From Echinarachnius parma (lineage: Eukaryota; Echinodermata; Echinoidea; Clypeasteroida; Echinarachniidae): a DNA stretch of 64,000 nt. Both the position numbers and the translations under genes were made by a program. This document shows positions 24,501 to 39,500 of this stretch, one piece after another. Location of the stretch: the NCBI GenBank assembly GCA_037951105.1, contig JBAMJV010005553.1, positions 170,899 to 234,898 on the forward strand, given 5' to 3'. The notes below the pieces were generated by a model, which was given only the letters and a program-made list of their open reading frames with translations, had not been told where the DNA came from and searched no databases. Position 1 is the first letter of the stretch, and every line of letters starts with the position of its first letter.

Positions 24501-27500
24501 TCTAACGTATAATATATCAAAAGATTAATACTAATACTAAAGATGAAGAAACTTTTAAACAAGGATTGTTTTGTATTTGTTTTGACAGGAATATATACTG
24601 ATGTAATCATACAAAAAAAACATCACTAGATAACGACGACATGAGATATCAATTCGATTGTGCGAATGGGCAAACAATGGGGCTAGATTCAGGTTTATCG
24701 AGTGATCTGTCGGGCTGAAATTGATTTGAGTATCAGTCGGGTAATTATGTGCAATTATGCAAGGTCACATAGTCGTTGTCTCACTAATAAAGCATGAATA
24801 CGAGCTAGCGAGACGATGTTAGATTTTTGAAAGATGCCCTACCAGCAAAGTTTGCTATCAAAATGAGTATTCATAATTAATGATACAATTTATTCTAAGT
24901 GGGCCATATGTATTATGTTTATAGGCTATATCGGAACTTCCACATTCTGCATTATGAATTACATAAAGATTAAAACAATCCAGATCTAAGAAATATAGAA
25001 AATTGTTATCATGAATTGAAATTAAACAAAATGTTTCATAAATATATACCGCTGACTACAGCACAATCCTGTACCAATTTGTACCAACTATTACTCGTAT
25101 TTATCCGAGTGTTTATCTGATTTAATCTCAGCTCAGTGGAAAGAGACATACTGTAAAATCCACAACCAGTTGTGTTCGGCTAGTGATTTCCTTCAACAAT
25201 TCGTACGCTCTATTAACGTTACCATCAGTCGCTTGGTCATTGTGAGGTCGTTTACGTAAATACCCATTATTCATGACAAAATGCGTAAAATGAGATTTTT
25301 TTGTTAAAAGGGAAAAGAAAGGGAAGATTGGCGGTTGGTCCCGGAGAAAGGCATCTTCAAGAGGATTAAATCTCGGCGGGGGACTCAATCTTTCATTAAT
25401 TCCTCGAAATCTTTAATAGATTCAGCTGTATCTAGACGTGCTAGCGACAAGTTAGGACTTTTTGTTGGTATACTCTTTAAAAAAGAAGATCCCCGCGTTG
25501 GGAAAGTCGATGTTTGTATTTGAAGTGAGAAGTGGTAAACACTCTTTATTCAGCTGAATTGTCCTATCACTGTGAAGGGTGTTTTTACTCTCTTTTCAAC
25601 TTGCATCTCGGATGGGTTTCCTTTTATCCCTGTATCTATTTTGATGACGGGATTTCTCTTTAGAACCTCTCCCGCGGAGCTTTTATTATATTTCATCATA
25701 ATAAATGCACCTCTTTTTTATTATCGTGAATACATAATAGAAACAAACTCTTATCACGCTCTCCCGAAGAAATTCAAATAATTTCGAAAGTGAAAGGTTA
25801 GTAAACATATTATCAAACCGTGCTTTCTTTGCGGGCAAGTATTCCTCAAAAAACACTTTGTCCCTCGTATAGGACCGTCACTATAAATGATGGTACCATG
25901 TCTGTATTGTATGAGACAGACAAATATTATCTCAGGAACGTGAAAAATAATCATTCTAGAGTATCATAACCAAGTCAATATATACTGTTATAAGAATCTC
26001 CAGTGTCGAAGGGGGTAAAATTATGATATTATGCAGAACCAGAACCGCTAAAGGAGTTCTTTAAGCCAAGGGTTTTAACTTTATTATTATAATTATTGGG
26101 TAGGGGTGCAACCATAATGAATAATTATAGGTAAAGACACAGGCACTGTATAATGGGTGGAATTCACAAAGGATGTTTGTGTAAACCATGGTTTAAACCA
26201 TGGTCTACATCTATGGAGTGTCATTTGTAAACTGATGGAGAAAGAATGTAAACTCCTTACTTGTTAACAATGTTGATGCTACACATTTACTACAGGCACC
26301 AAATAAATGATGGTGAAATTTGCTGGTTAGCAAGCACCAACTGTCATATCATTAAAAATTAGAAATGGTTTTAGAAATGGTCTATACGAGCAGCACTCCA
26401 TAGATGTAGACCATGGTTTAAACCATGGTTCACATAAACCTCATTTGTGAACCCGGGCCAATGTCTTTGTAATATTATCAATTAAAATCCAAAAGTATAT
26501 CGAAAATATTGGTTAAATAAAGATATGAGTTTAATATCTCACTAAGATCAATAGGGTAAATACTTACGAGTAGGGGACACATCATTTTAGTCTTAATGCG
26601 TGGCATTATTTTTTGGTTGAGTACCAAACTTATTATGATGAATTTTATGAATGCCAATCCCTCTTGCGACCTTAAAGTTAAAACAGAATAATGGTTATCT
26701 CTGGTGTTTTTTTTAGTGTTGTTATTTACTTTTGAATCCATATGGAAGTACAATTAGTAAGGACTTATAAATAAGAACGATCCTTCCTCCAGGCGCTGGC
26801 ATATTTGTAAAACTATAGGACAGTTCTCATGAAGGCTATAAAGCGTTTTTTTTTATAAAGAAAACTTTACAAAGCTCGACCTGTACTCTTTATCATCTTT
26901 AAGCGTGCAACTATTTGGTTTCTTCGTAATTAAGGTATGGGCCTACAATGCATGGTCGTCACAACAAGCGCGACGTGAAAGGGACATCGCAAAACAGTCT
27001 TCATTAAAATCACAAAACAGCCTTTATTAAGTTCACGAAACAGTCTGTATTAAATTTCTCGGCGGGAGTCGAAACTCGATGTCTACTGCGGCTTCGCAAT
27101 TAAGTGACTTAGTAACTGCTAACAGTCATGAAGGTTGGTTTATCATAAGATACAGCTATGGAATTTGTTGTCTATGATTCTTGATGTGACCAGAAAACAG
27201 CAACATTTCACAAGAGACATGGCAAAATAAGTGTATAGTTTGTACTTCAATACTATTGTAGATAACAAAAAAAAATTATAACTATGTCACCACAGTTCTT
27301 TTCAGAACTACACCAACAGTCCTTTCTAGGACTACCATAGTCCTTTTCAGGACTTACCAATCCACCCATCTTACATGGTGTACCCGTAAACCGCACGTAT
27401 TATGTCACTGTTTTTGTTATAACTTTGGTTATAACGTAATTTTCAAATTTTCTTTTACTTTAAATGAATTCAATAACGTTATACCACTACAGTGAAGTAG

Positions 27501-30500
27501 AGTAGGTGAGTTTATTTTGCTTGTATTGTATATCAAACCTATTAAAACGATTCGCACGGTTACAACTAGTTGTAACAAACTTTAATGAAATCAATAACTT
27601 GCAATTATAGTGCCACGCGTGGCTTCCTGTAATTTGTACTTTATCATTAGTAATTTGACCCGCAGGTTATACTTTGTAATACAAAATACCTGAACTACTA
27701 TTCTAATCAATGTCATTATATTGGATTCGTGACGCCCTGTCTAAATGTAGGTATTATAGAGATATCTTCAACAATTGGTCGATGAATCTGCTCAACTTTG
27801 GAAGGACTTACAATACAGTATAATGTTGACGAAATATCTAACAACATGAGATCAAATCATGTGGCAAATAAGATGATGTACAATGTTTGCATGGATGACG
27901 TCATCCCATCATGCGGAGATGTCACGTTTTATCTTATATTATTATGTGTGTCTTAATTTGTCTGATTGGGAGCGGTAATTACTCTAATAAGTGGACTTAT
28001 AGATTTAACGGTTCAATTCGCGATATCGATGGTACGCGTTGAATAGAGTGAGACACCATCGGCATGTATCCCCGTGTCTGCCCCCTATTGTCCCCCTCCA
28101 AGGGGTGCATTGATTACCCCTCCCCGAGTGGTTGTGCACCCCTGCATGTGGTCATGGTATTAGACTATGCAGACGCGACGCCCCTCTAAATGCCCAAAGG
28201 TCGTCATGCTCAATCATGTGCCGTTGCAGCGAGACGCACTTTTTGAAGATCCTTTACGTGTAGAGTCGAGCGCATTATTATGTTTTAAACAACTTTGTAT
28301 GACGTCAACAACTTTCAATATGATATGAATCGTCTATTTAATATTATATGACACAGTTTGTTAACATTGTAATTTTTAGAATGCACGATGAAAATGATTT
28401 TTTAAATAGTTGAAATCCTTTCTCAATATACTATAGGCTAATAAAATATCAGTTTGTCAAAAAATAGATGTCTTGTCCCAATCATGCCAATCGTGAATGT
28501 AATGGCCTAGTCCCACTGCACCATTTCTCCTTCCGCGTCCTATCCGTTTGACATCCGGAAGGTACAAGCAGAACACGAATCGATCAGCTAATATAGGCAT
28601 AATCAAAACAATGCAGTATTACAGGTAATTACTGCATTTCAACAGTTCATATATACATGTGATATTTCAGCTATTGGTTCTTGGGAAATACAGAATGAAC
28701 AAGATGTAAATGAACGGAATGAAATGATTTGATAGCTTATCACACCCTCACGTTAAACATTTTTAAAATATAATCAACGTAAAAGCCCTGTAAAGTCCGA
28801 TGTATATAAATAAAACAAAAACAGACAAGAATTCCAGTATTAACAAACCCGCAGCAAGAGCATGTCACGCATCACACAACGTCTCAGCTTTGTTAATCGA
28901 TATCTAGATGGGGCAATCGATTTTCTTTCGTAATCTCTTGTAGAAAACTCAATTGTCCGTCATCATTGTGTAGCTACGGTCATCATTTCGCTTGGCTTGG
29001 CATGAAAGCCCTTTCCAATATCAGACATCCAAAACAGGTATGATGAGCGTTACGGTGGGAGGGGCATGTTTACTGGACCCCATGTTGTGAGAAGTGAATC
29101 ACTCGCCCACTTCACCGCAAATAGAAAGTCACTTCCATCGCAATAATCGAACTATTTCAATTATTTGAATCATTTCGCTTGACTTAGCACGTGAGCCTTT
29201 TCTATTAACATACTCTGAAGTGCCCCTTTTCCCTTTAAAAAAAGCACTTTTTACGAAATAATCGAAATATTTCAATTATATAAATCATTTCGCATGACTT
29301 AAGACAAAAGTTCTTTCCAATAATAGACAACCAAGACAAGTACAATAAATTTTTTTAAATGACATATGCGGTGGGAGGGGCAGAGGTACCGGTTTAAGTT
29401 TGGTTTTTAACCGCCCTAAAAAAAAATCTTAGAAATAGTCGAAATATTTCAATCATTCATATTATTTCGCTTGTTGTCTCACGAAAACCCTTTCCAATAA
29501 CAGACGGAAAAGGGTATAATGGTAAAAGTTATGATGGGATGGTTAGATATGTGTTTAAAGTCTGACGTGAAGACTTCATATTATAAGAACACAACCAACT
29601 TACAAACAAGTATACATTAACATAACAAAAACAAATATATAGCTTTTTTTCCCTATCTATAAACATGGGGTAGATAGCACTTTTCTAAAGCTCATACCGT
29701 GCCAACTTCTATATAAAGAATCCAAATGGACCCTTTGTTTCGATTATTGATTAACTGTTAACTCTGAAAAGTATGCGTGGGGTATAGGTATAAGAGATTT
29801 AACGAATGATGTCACATAGTAAGCACATTCCTGTTGTTCTCTGTAATTCGTGATGTACCGTTGGATTGATTCGATGTGACTGTTATAGATTATCATTGTT
29901 TTGTTGTAGGAGCACCCCACATGAAAGAGCACTCCTCTTACGTAACAATGCCAACAATATAACATAACTTAATGTCTCTGTTTATTTAATTCGTTTCAAA
30001 GAGAAAAGTATATTATTTACAATGCTGATGTACCCCTTGAAGGAATCCCTTAGTCACTTTGTCTAAATCAACAAAATTATCTTGCATCTCTGTAGTGGTT
30101 CTTTCATGCCTGGGGTGTTTCACAAAGTTGGACTTTTAAAATATGGTAAGCCATTTGTAGCCTTGGAATAAAATATATTCAAAAGCAAAAATGCAAGTAT
30201 TTTAGACTTTTCATAAATTTTACATGAAGAACATGGAATCTCCTTGATAATAGAACAACTATTGATGATTGAAAGAACATTTTATTACAACAATTTGTCA
30301 AAGCAACTAATGGCTTTCCATACTTTTTAAGTTCCACTTAGGATCTGTGTGAAACACCCCCTGGTTGTTTTACTCCTACTAATGGAAGTATAATGAAACC
30401 AGCTTTGGCTTTCAAATGTTTCTTTGTTATTGATTTATTTTATACAAAATCCCGGGGATGATTTAAACTGTGTAAAAACTTATTGCAATGAAGTAAGAAA

Positions 30501-33500
30501 TTAACTTTAGATTTTCGCTCATTACTGACCAAAGCCTATTTTACACATAACTACAATGTAGGTGAATAGAATTATCTGGTCACAGAAATACATGTTTTAT
30601 GAACCCTGTGTCAGTGTTGCATTTTATGTCAACATAGTAAGAGTTACTAGATCCCTTCATGATGCTCACCGAATGTATAGTTGCGAGTGATTCTGACCAC
30701 TCGCTGTCCCAGCACTACATCTATACTGCATGCGACAAATACTACATACTACTTATCGAATGAGGTGGTGAGATTGGGGTGTAATGAGAGCCGAACTGCC
30801 CCGGGCTAGCACGGCGATGGCCACTATCCGCGCTCCGTCCGCTGGCTATATTACACACACGGCTACATTCGCTTAATATGACCACACAGTATACCCATGC
30901 ATCGTTAAAGGGATGTTTCCCCCATAGTGGTGGTCAGAAAATGTTGGCTATTTTCATGCGTTTTTCAAGTTATTTTACATGATTGGAACCATTTTAAGCC
31001 AAATTTGTAAAAACAGAAAACGTACACACACATACACACAAACAAACCAAACACACACACAACAAAAATACATTACTATTATTATAATTTGATAAGCGTG
31101 ACCTCAAAGTAAACAAAAAACACACATATACAATCTTCCCCTTTAAGCTAGGGTATAGGGGCCAAACTCCGTGTTTTTCCTTGCATCATTTACATGCCTT
31201 TTCCGTGGCGCCACTTTCCCGGTAGAAAGCTATAGGTCACGTGATCGCAGTGTACAACGCGTTATGTGACGCCACAAGATTAAAGGTATACGCATTAATG
31301 CATCCAGTTACCTGTTGATGGTTTTATTTACAATGTGCAAGTTTCGTTTGTACAATATTGGGCTTATAGTTCTCATTGATGAACCTCTTATTTCCACTTT
31401 ATATCGATTGCATCTTCATCTGTATATGAGAAAAAATGAAAGTGTTGATAATTCGCATGATTCGTATGATAGCGTTGAATGACACGTTGATGTAAGGTGC
31501 AAACTGTACGTTTCCAAACTTTACCCAATCTTACCCCGGTCTACGATGCGTAAAATATGGTTAGTTTACCACAAAATTAACACTTATTAGACATGATTCA
31601 TAAAGCAACTTCTTAATTGTTCAAAATTACTTTTGGTATGTTACTTTTTCAAGCCACTTCAATCAAATCGTAATTCATTCGATGTGTATTAATGTTTTCT
31701 TCAATTTTAACGCATGACAAAATGGACAGACGATCAAGCAAAAACAAAATCAGTATTTTTTCAAGATGGTTATGCAGATCTTGTCTCGGTAAGCATGTGG
31801 TTCGGAAATAACAGAGTAGACAATCAACTATAAAGGGAGGGAAAGGCGCCCCAATGTGTATCCTTGATACAAGCGTGAACCCTAAAGATTATGAAGCACA
31901 CAGAAGCGTAGCAAATTAGGGGGTGGGGTAGGGGAACTGCCCCTATAACAATTCTCTCGCTGTCTCTTTCTTGGAGAAACGATGGCTATGTCTTGAAAAA
32001 AATATAAGATATTATTATGATCTCACAATTATTGTATATGTTTTGGTGGTTATTGTGTTCAACAGAAATATGAAATAAAATATTGTGGACAGGATGTCCA
32101 CCGCCCCTCCCCCTCATGAAGTACATTGCTCATTATGTGACCTTGAATGTCTGTATCGATCTCGGCCACACCCCCTGGCTGTGCATACTAGATACCGGTA
32201 CGGATGAGTATATGAATTGATATTGCAGAGGAATTGTCCCCTGTCTTCTGTCTCAGTGGCAAATCATATCACTGTGGGGTTCCCCCCCCCCCTTCTTTGC
32301 TTTGACCCCCCCCCCCCTACCCCTCCCTGGGTTGACCTGGCTACCCACGGCTGCTTTGCACAGATGTGGCAGCGTATATGAATTAATACTGCAGAAGTAT
32401 TGTCCCCTGTCTTCTGTCTCGCTGGCTAATCATGAATATCACTGCCTCCCCCCCCCCTCTTTGACCCCTCCCCCCTCCCTGGATGGACATGGCTACACCC
32501 CCTTGTTGCTTTGCACCCTACAATATAGGATGCGGCAGCGTGTATATGAATTGATATTGCAGAGGAATTGTATCCTGTTTTCTGTCTCAGTGGCCAATCA
32601 TGAATATCACTGCCCCCCTTCTTTGAACCCCCCCCCCCTCCCCCTCCCCCCTCCCCCCTCCCTGGATGGACACCCCCATGGCTGCTTCGCCCCCTACATG
32701 TAGGATGCGGCAGCGTATATATGAATTGATATTGCAGAGGAATTTCCCTCTGTCTTCCGTCTTCTGTCTGGCCGGGAGATGAAGACGAAGATGGAGATGG
32801 AGATGAAGATGAAGATGAAGATGGAGCAAGGAACTTGACCTTTCGAGAGGAGGGTAAGATGGATGAGGGGACGGGGACTGCGAATCAAAATGAAAGGGGA
32901 GATGGAGTACGGGAATGATTGAAGGTAACTCGAGAGAGCGCTATATGTAGGGGGTAGATTGAATCACGCTTTTTTGATGGGACTGGTATGCGGACTATTG
33001 AATGCAACTGTAGAGTCTCTTGAAGGTATTATGAAGAGGGCATGCAGTGGTATATCGAATCACGCTTTCTGATGTGACTGGTTTGATGGTGGTATTGAAT
33101 AACTCTGAAGTTCATAGTATCATGAAAGGGCATACTGAATCGCGTTTTAATAATATATGCATATATATTGTATTGCATTAAATGTAGGGGGGCATCCGGG
33201 ATCACGCTTTTAGATGGTAATTATAATGTAAGTACATGTAATGTGGATTTTTAGGAAAGACAACTCTAAAGATTCTTCATAGGGTGCATATTAAATCCAG
33301 CTTTACATATTAAACCAAGTTAACTATTTTATTTTTGTTTCTCTATTTTCGTAATAGGCTGCCCTCCCCCGGAACCGTTTCCTCTTGTTGTTCCTAGTCT
33401 ATAAGGTACATCCTGGCTACGCCATGGATCAAGTCCGAAAAGGGTAAACCCATGCCTTCTTGCAAATTAAAACAAATCCCCAAATCCATCCGTTCGATGG

Positions 33501-36500
33501 CATTCAATTGCCCCCCCCCCCCCCCCCTCTCTCTCTCTCCGCTCTAATTGAGTCACGGGGAGAGTTGATTTGTAACTTCTAGGAAGAGAAGCATATATCA
33601 ATTTCTATATCAATTTCTATTATTTCTTATTGTTCTCGTGTCCACCCTTACTCTGAGTGTTGGGGGATTCTTTCGAGTGTTTACTTAACTTCACACGGCC
33701 AATATTAATGACTACTTCTAAAAAAGAAACTTCGAAACGCGCAGTGTTACGGTGGTACATTATATTTGGGTGGTAATTATGCAGATTTTGACGTTTTTAT
33801 TCGAGATTGGCTACAGGCATGTGATGTGTGAACGCATTTTTGTTTTCGATATTTTAAAAACGTGATACATTACATCAGCGCATATTTACCCTAGACTATA
33901 GAGTGAAGAGTACTGTGTGGACACATGCCACTGTTAGATTCCAGATCTTACCCACGACTCTGGGTCAGACAGTATTACATGTGGAAGCAGGGTTTTTATG
34001 TTTTTAGATCAGCCTTCGTTTTACCTTAGAACGTGTAGAATATAGATCAGAGGTAACAATATGCTGTGTGGACGCTGTATCAGATCAGCGTATAACAATT
34101 TACTCGAAACTCGGGACAGACATAATAGATGAAATTATGCTGTGTGGACGCAAAGTTTAGCGTATATTTTACTCGAGACCCAGGGACTGACTTATGCTGT
34201 GTGGACACATCGATTGATTACTCTCGTAAGACAATATCAACTCATATTTCACAATTGCTCCATAAGTCTCAAGTTCTCGCATTGAATACCGCATAGCCTT
34301 GCCCTTTGCATGGTAATTTATTTCGATGAAAATCGAAAAACAATTTTGGTGCATTTGGTGCAAGACGCCATCCTATATACGGTGGCCCAAGAAATAACTT
34401 CCGAAACCAACGCCGAAATATAATCTGGATTTGCCGATACATAATATAATACTTTGAGAATGAGTACAATTGTTAGAATGATGAAATAACTCTATAGGAA
34501 AACATAGACAATTGTAAATTAACCCTTGCACAGTCTGAATACTTGCGTTATCACAATTATGGTTTGTAGCCGAATTCATACATATTGAATTGTATATTAG
34601 TTATCTATAATATGAAATGATTTATTTAGTATATATTACTATATTGCTAATTATGACAGTTAATTAACACAATTGTTTTTGTCCGCATATTCGATCAACA
34701 AGACCAAAATCTCGATCTTGACAAAAATCATGCAACAAAACTCTTCTTATATAAAGGAAATAATGATGTATGCTTTCATAAGTATTCATTTTTAAGCAGC
34801 GTTCTAACAAAAAATGCTTATGACATGGATACAGTATAATCTGTGTATAACACGTCCTTTATATATCGTGTCAATAATATTTGTCGCCATTTCAATTGGA
34901 GATAATCGCGATGAACTGCTTAAACAAATAATGCAATTACTTCAGCCAAACATTGTTCCCAACAATTTCCTGACACAGTTAGATAATCTCATTTCATATT
35001 GTTATTTGTATTCATTACTCGTTGCTGTTGTATGCCCATAGTAGGGCCCCTATCAGTTCATCCCTGTTTTATCCCCCATATCTTGCAGTATTATATAGTA
35101 GGCGAATTGAGATGATAAGGCAAAAATACTATAGTATTAGAAGAAACAGGACGAGTTAACAGCGAAATAATACAATTGTCCGAAATTATTTGAAATAACA
35201 AACTTATTATGCTACATGAGTATTCATAATTACTATATGTCATTATAGTATATATAAATTAATGATAATGATTATACTATTGATAATATCTTATCATTAT
35301 TATATTACAGGTATACTATTATTCAAAGAAGTATCACTATAATATAGGCATTTAGGCCTACACAGTAAGTTGCACTAACAACTCTCTGACACTAACAGTA
35401 GCACCGTGCAAAGCCAATCGCATAATTGACATTCTGACACCATCACTACACACACGTTAAATGTTCATTAACGGCCTTTTGACACTGACCAAACCCAGAG
35501 AGGGACGCATTTTTCCAGATGTGTTGCTGAAGTTGATAGATGAAAATGAACTCGATTAGAATGTCAGCAGCAGCTGTTAGTGCGGACTGGTGAAGCGAGC
35601 ACGGCAGCGCGCCGGGGCGTCGGGATGGTATTAGCAGACACGCCGCATGGGCGCTCGGAGAGCCATGAAGCCATTCCGGTTTTATTCTTGGTTATAAATT
35701 TTGTTTCAGTGTCTGTGTCTGTGTCAGATGGTCGTTAATGCAACTAACTAGTAGTTTGTATATAGTGCTAACGAGCATCTGGTACGTGCAAGAGACAATT
35801 CAATTTTCGTGATGATGGCTTGTTCATGCGTTTGGTAGGCAAGTATGTCCCATGCCTTCGATACGTTTCCTTTTCTATACCTTTGTATCATCTATTCTGG
35901 TGATCAAATAGGACTGATGACATTTAGTTTTAGATGTTTATAGGTGATGGAATTTTTCTTTCTGCGTCCCTGGATCTTTTATCTCTCTTTCAGGTCATTT
36001 CGACCTTTTTTTACGACAAAAGTGTGTCGTTACAAATCTAGTCAGTGTGCATGATGGAATTCAAAATTATTTAACCCAAGAGACACCATAACCTTAAAGG
36101 GGTAGTTTAGTTTTGGTAGAGAGGGCGCTGCACATTACAATTTTTTTGTGAGGTAATGAAAAACTGAGTGTCGAATTTGAGAGAACATGCAATTTTAATG
36201 GCAGAATAAACTTTATTTGGTCAAAATCGACCCAGAAACGGCTGAAATATCAATAAATATATCTGATCTTATAATTATTTGGGGCCCAAATAATTAGATG
36301 ATTTTTTGAAAAAATTTAAAAAATGCTTGCACTTTTTCAACAAATTTTAAAAGCGTTTTTTAAATGGTTGTTGATGATCTCGCTATTTAATCATTATATC
36401 AACAAAACATCACATGCATAATTTTGGTTGAAAATGGTTGAAACCGATGCCTTTTAAAAAAGCGCCCTCTTGTGTTTTAATGGCTCTTTTCGAATGATAA

Positions 36501-39500
36501 CAGGCGTTTTACTTGGTCGTTTGTAATTTTGTATACCTTTCGAGCATGGTGGAGTTATAACTATTACTTTATAATGTTACTGTGCAGGTTTTGGCTACTA
36601 AAGTTCAGCCTTACCAAAACTAAACTACCCCTTTAACCCCCGTTGCAGAAAGAGTCGCAATCGATTGTAAATTTGCTATTTATTGCAAGTCTGATTGGTT
36701 CAAATGTGCATATTGTCTGACTTGCAATTATTAATTACAACTTTACAATCGATTGCAAGTCTTTCGGCAACAAAACAATGACTAGCTATACGTCTTCTTT
36801 ATTTCAAAATAATGTTAAATACTAATAGATAATACAAACAAAATCATAGATTAAAATATAACCATAACACAAGAGTTGTTTAGTTCATACACTACGCTTC
36901 TTATAAGCGCAGTAGAGTATATATTTATAGTAGCTGCGCTATACAAATGTTCGTATTATTATTATTATTATTCTGTATTTCACCGAATTATTGACTAATA
37001 TACAGAGATGTGAACTCGTTGACTTCTGATACATTATTCAACAGTAATTTCCGAGTAATGGGAAAGCAATATTGATTGTTCATCTTCACCTTCTTAGTAT
37101 ATATCTGCACCCCGATTCGTGACATCTTCGCCTAAAAAATACGTGTCATTGACGTTTTTTGCTCGATAGTAATTTAACCCTTAAAATACCAGTTATGCCA
37201 CCCCAATGCATTTCGTTAAAAGGTGTTCGTATTATTAATTATCCACTGTAAAGTTATAACCATGTGCAAAGTCAGTGCACTGAGTTAGCAAATATAACTT
37301 TGCATTGTTGCTCCTTACACGGCCATATAACATCCATTCAACATGAAATGTTCACACATTACCAAATCACAACAATATGGATTTTATCAACCGTTGATCA
37401 CTTTTGCACATGTCAACAAAGTTACTACATCCCTTTAAAATACCATTTAATTATGCCACCCTAGTGAATACAACGTCACATATATAGTCAAACATGTTTA
37501 TAGTGATCACATGAAGGAAATATACAGGTTATCGCTGTTACCAGGTTACTGGCAACTTTTGGCAGGTTGTCTGCTACAGACAGGGGGCCATGCACTACGA
37601 CATTTTTGACTGAACATGATCATTATCACCGACCATTAATATGGAGGAGCCACTATCGCCATTATACATGTTATATTATACAGTTGTTCACTGGTGGTGG
37701 AGGGAAAAGCACGGAATGTTCCACTCCCGAGGGATTTTAAATGCTATTGAGGGAAGAGTAAATAAGTCACGAGACGTAGTCGAGGGACTTATTTTCTTCA
37801 CGAAATAGCATTTTAAATCACGAGGGGAACGTTCCATGATTTCCCGACAGCAAAGTTAACAACTGTATTATCATCTGATTGCCATGTAACAGTGCCATGT
37901 AATATCCAAAAATATTACATGGCAGCTCATGTACTGTATTTACTAAGTCAGGTGATAAATGGTTATACAAGATGGTGCAGATTTCAATTAAAATGCAATT
38001 AAGCGGGTGATAATTAATTCAACACTCCAGCCACTGATGATACATCGTGCATAATCATATCTTTGTAGGTGTCAGTACGGGAAGCTATAGGCCATTTTAA
38101 TTTATCCACCAAAATGCTAAGTGCGGAGACTTAATTGACTTCTGAAAATAAGAGAATGTATACAAAGTGGCAACAAGTAATGTGTGTATGTTGCCAGAGC
38201 AGCAAAAAACGTATTGGGAGCTGGCGAGGGGGCGAAGCGACCGAGCCTGGGGAGGGAGTGGGATAGTGGTATAATACAACATCCACGGTATATAGGGACT
38301 TTCTTTAATGATGGGTATTGACAAATAGTTTGGGAGACGTTAAGCCGCTTGGAAGGAATGCTCCCCAGGGCGTGGAGATGGTGCACATAAGTTGTGCCGG
38401 TTTGCATTGTATCATATGACCGGGGTAATAATATCAATGTAAAGCGCTTAGAGATGGTTATCAATCATATTCGGCGCTATATAAATCGAGTATATTATAA
38501 TTATTCCCGAACAACTCCATTTGTGTACGCCAGTGCATGATATTGCAAAGGAACACGAATTACTGGTTATCTATATAAGCATGTTTGTTTGTCATCATTA
38601 AAAAATACATACTCAAATCAGACTTTATTACCATTTAAAAATATATATATTTTTGCATGCAAATAGGCCTATACAAAATATATTACGTGTTATTAACAAT
38701 ATCAAATGTAATTAAAGAAAGAATATAATAAGCATGTAAGATTCTCCTCTCATACGAGTGTTATTTTCACTTAACCTGGTGTAATTAAAACTGCGTGTGC
38801 ATAATCATTATACTCATAATGAAAATCTACTTTTTCATTACAAGTAACAACAAGATGAATAGTCGTGTAATTGTATTACAATAATTACGTGATATATACA
38901 CGAATTGTATACGTGTATACTAGGAGACCATCAACATAGCAATAATATGGATACGGGATACAAACGTAAAGATGCATTTTGTATTACAATCATGTCCCCA
39001 CGTACATCGACCACGCTACAAGATGGATAGCGGTGTAGAATGATAAATTTATCGTTCCTATTTGACATGCTATTCCACCTCCTCAAATCAATTTTTAACA
39101 AGCCTATTTCCTAAATTCAATTTCTATAGCTCGCGAAGTGCAACATGTTTTCAATATTGTGAGCAAATCCATGCAGCGCTTGTCGAGGCAGAGCGGAGTA
39201 ATTGCACGCTATACATACCAGACAATCGGAAAATTAGATTAACATGTCTACATCTTGTAAACGAGTTTTTATAAATACATGTACATATTACCTAAAGCTG
39301 TAGATACAACCGCAATTTAATATTGGATAAAGTTCATACTTTGTACGGGGACGGTATATCAAAAGTTATTTACAAAGTACTGTGATATTTTCAGAGCAGC
39401 ATTTCTTTTTTCATTTGACTAGTATTTCATTTTCAAACCACAATTCACTTGTTTTGACAAAGTCAATAGCCTTTGGAGATTCTAGGATTCAATATCGATT

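Noticed and set aside
25128-25388. 86-codon minus-strand frame as an extra nAChR exon
   Set aside because: Exons 1 and 2 already join in phase and in alignment with the family. Nothing in this peptide resembles a receptor segment.
32302-32703. Proline/leucine-rich 133-codon frame
   Set aside because: It covers a 165-bp minisatellite with C runs; the peptide simply repeats with the DNA unit.
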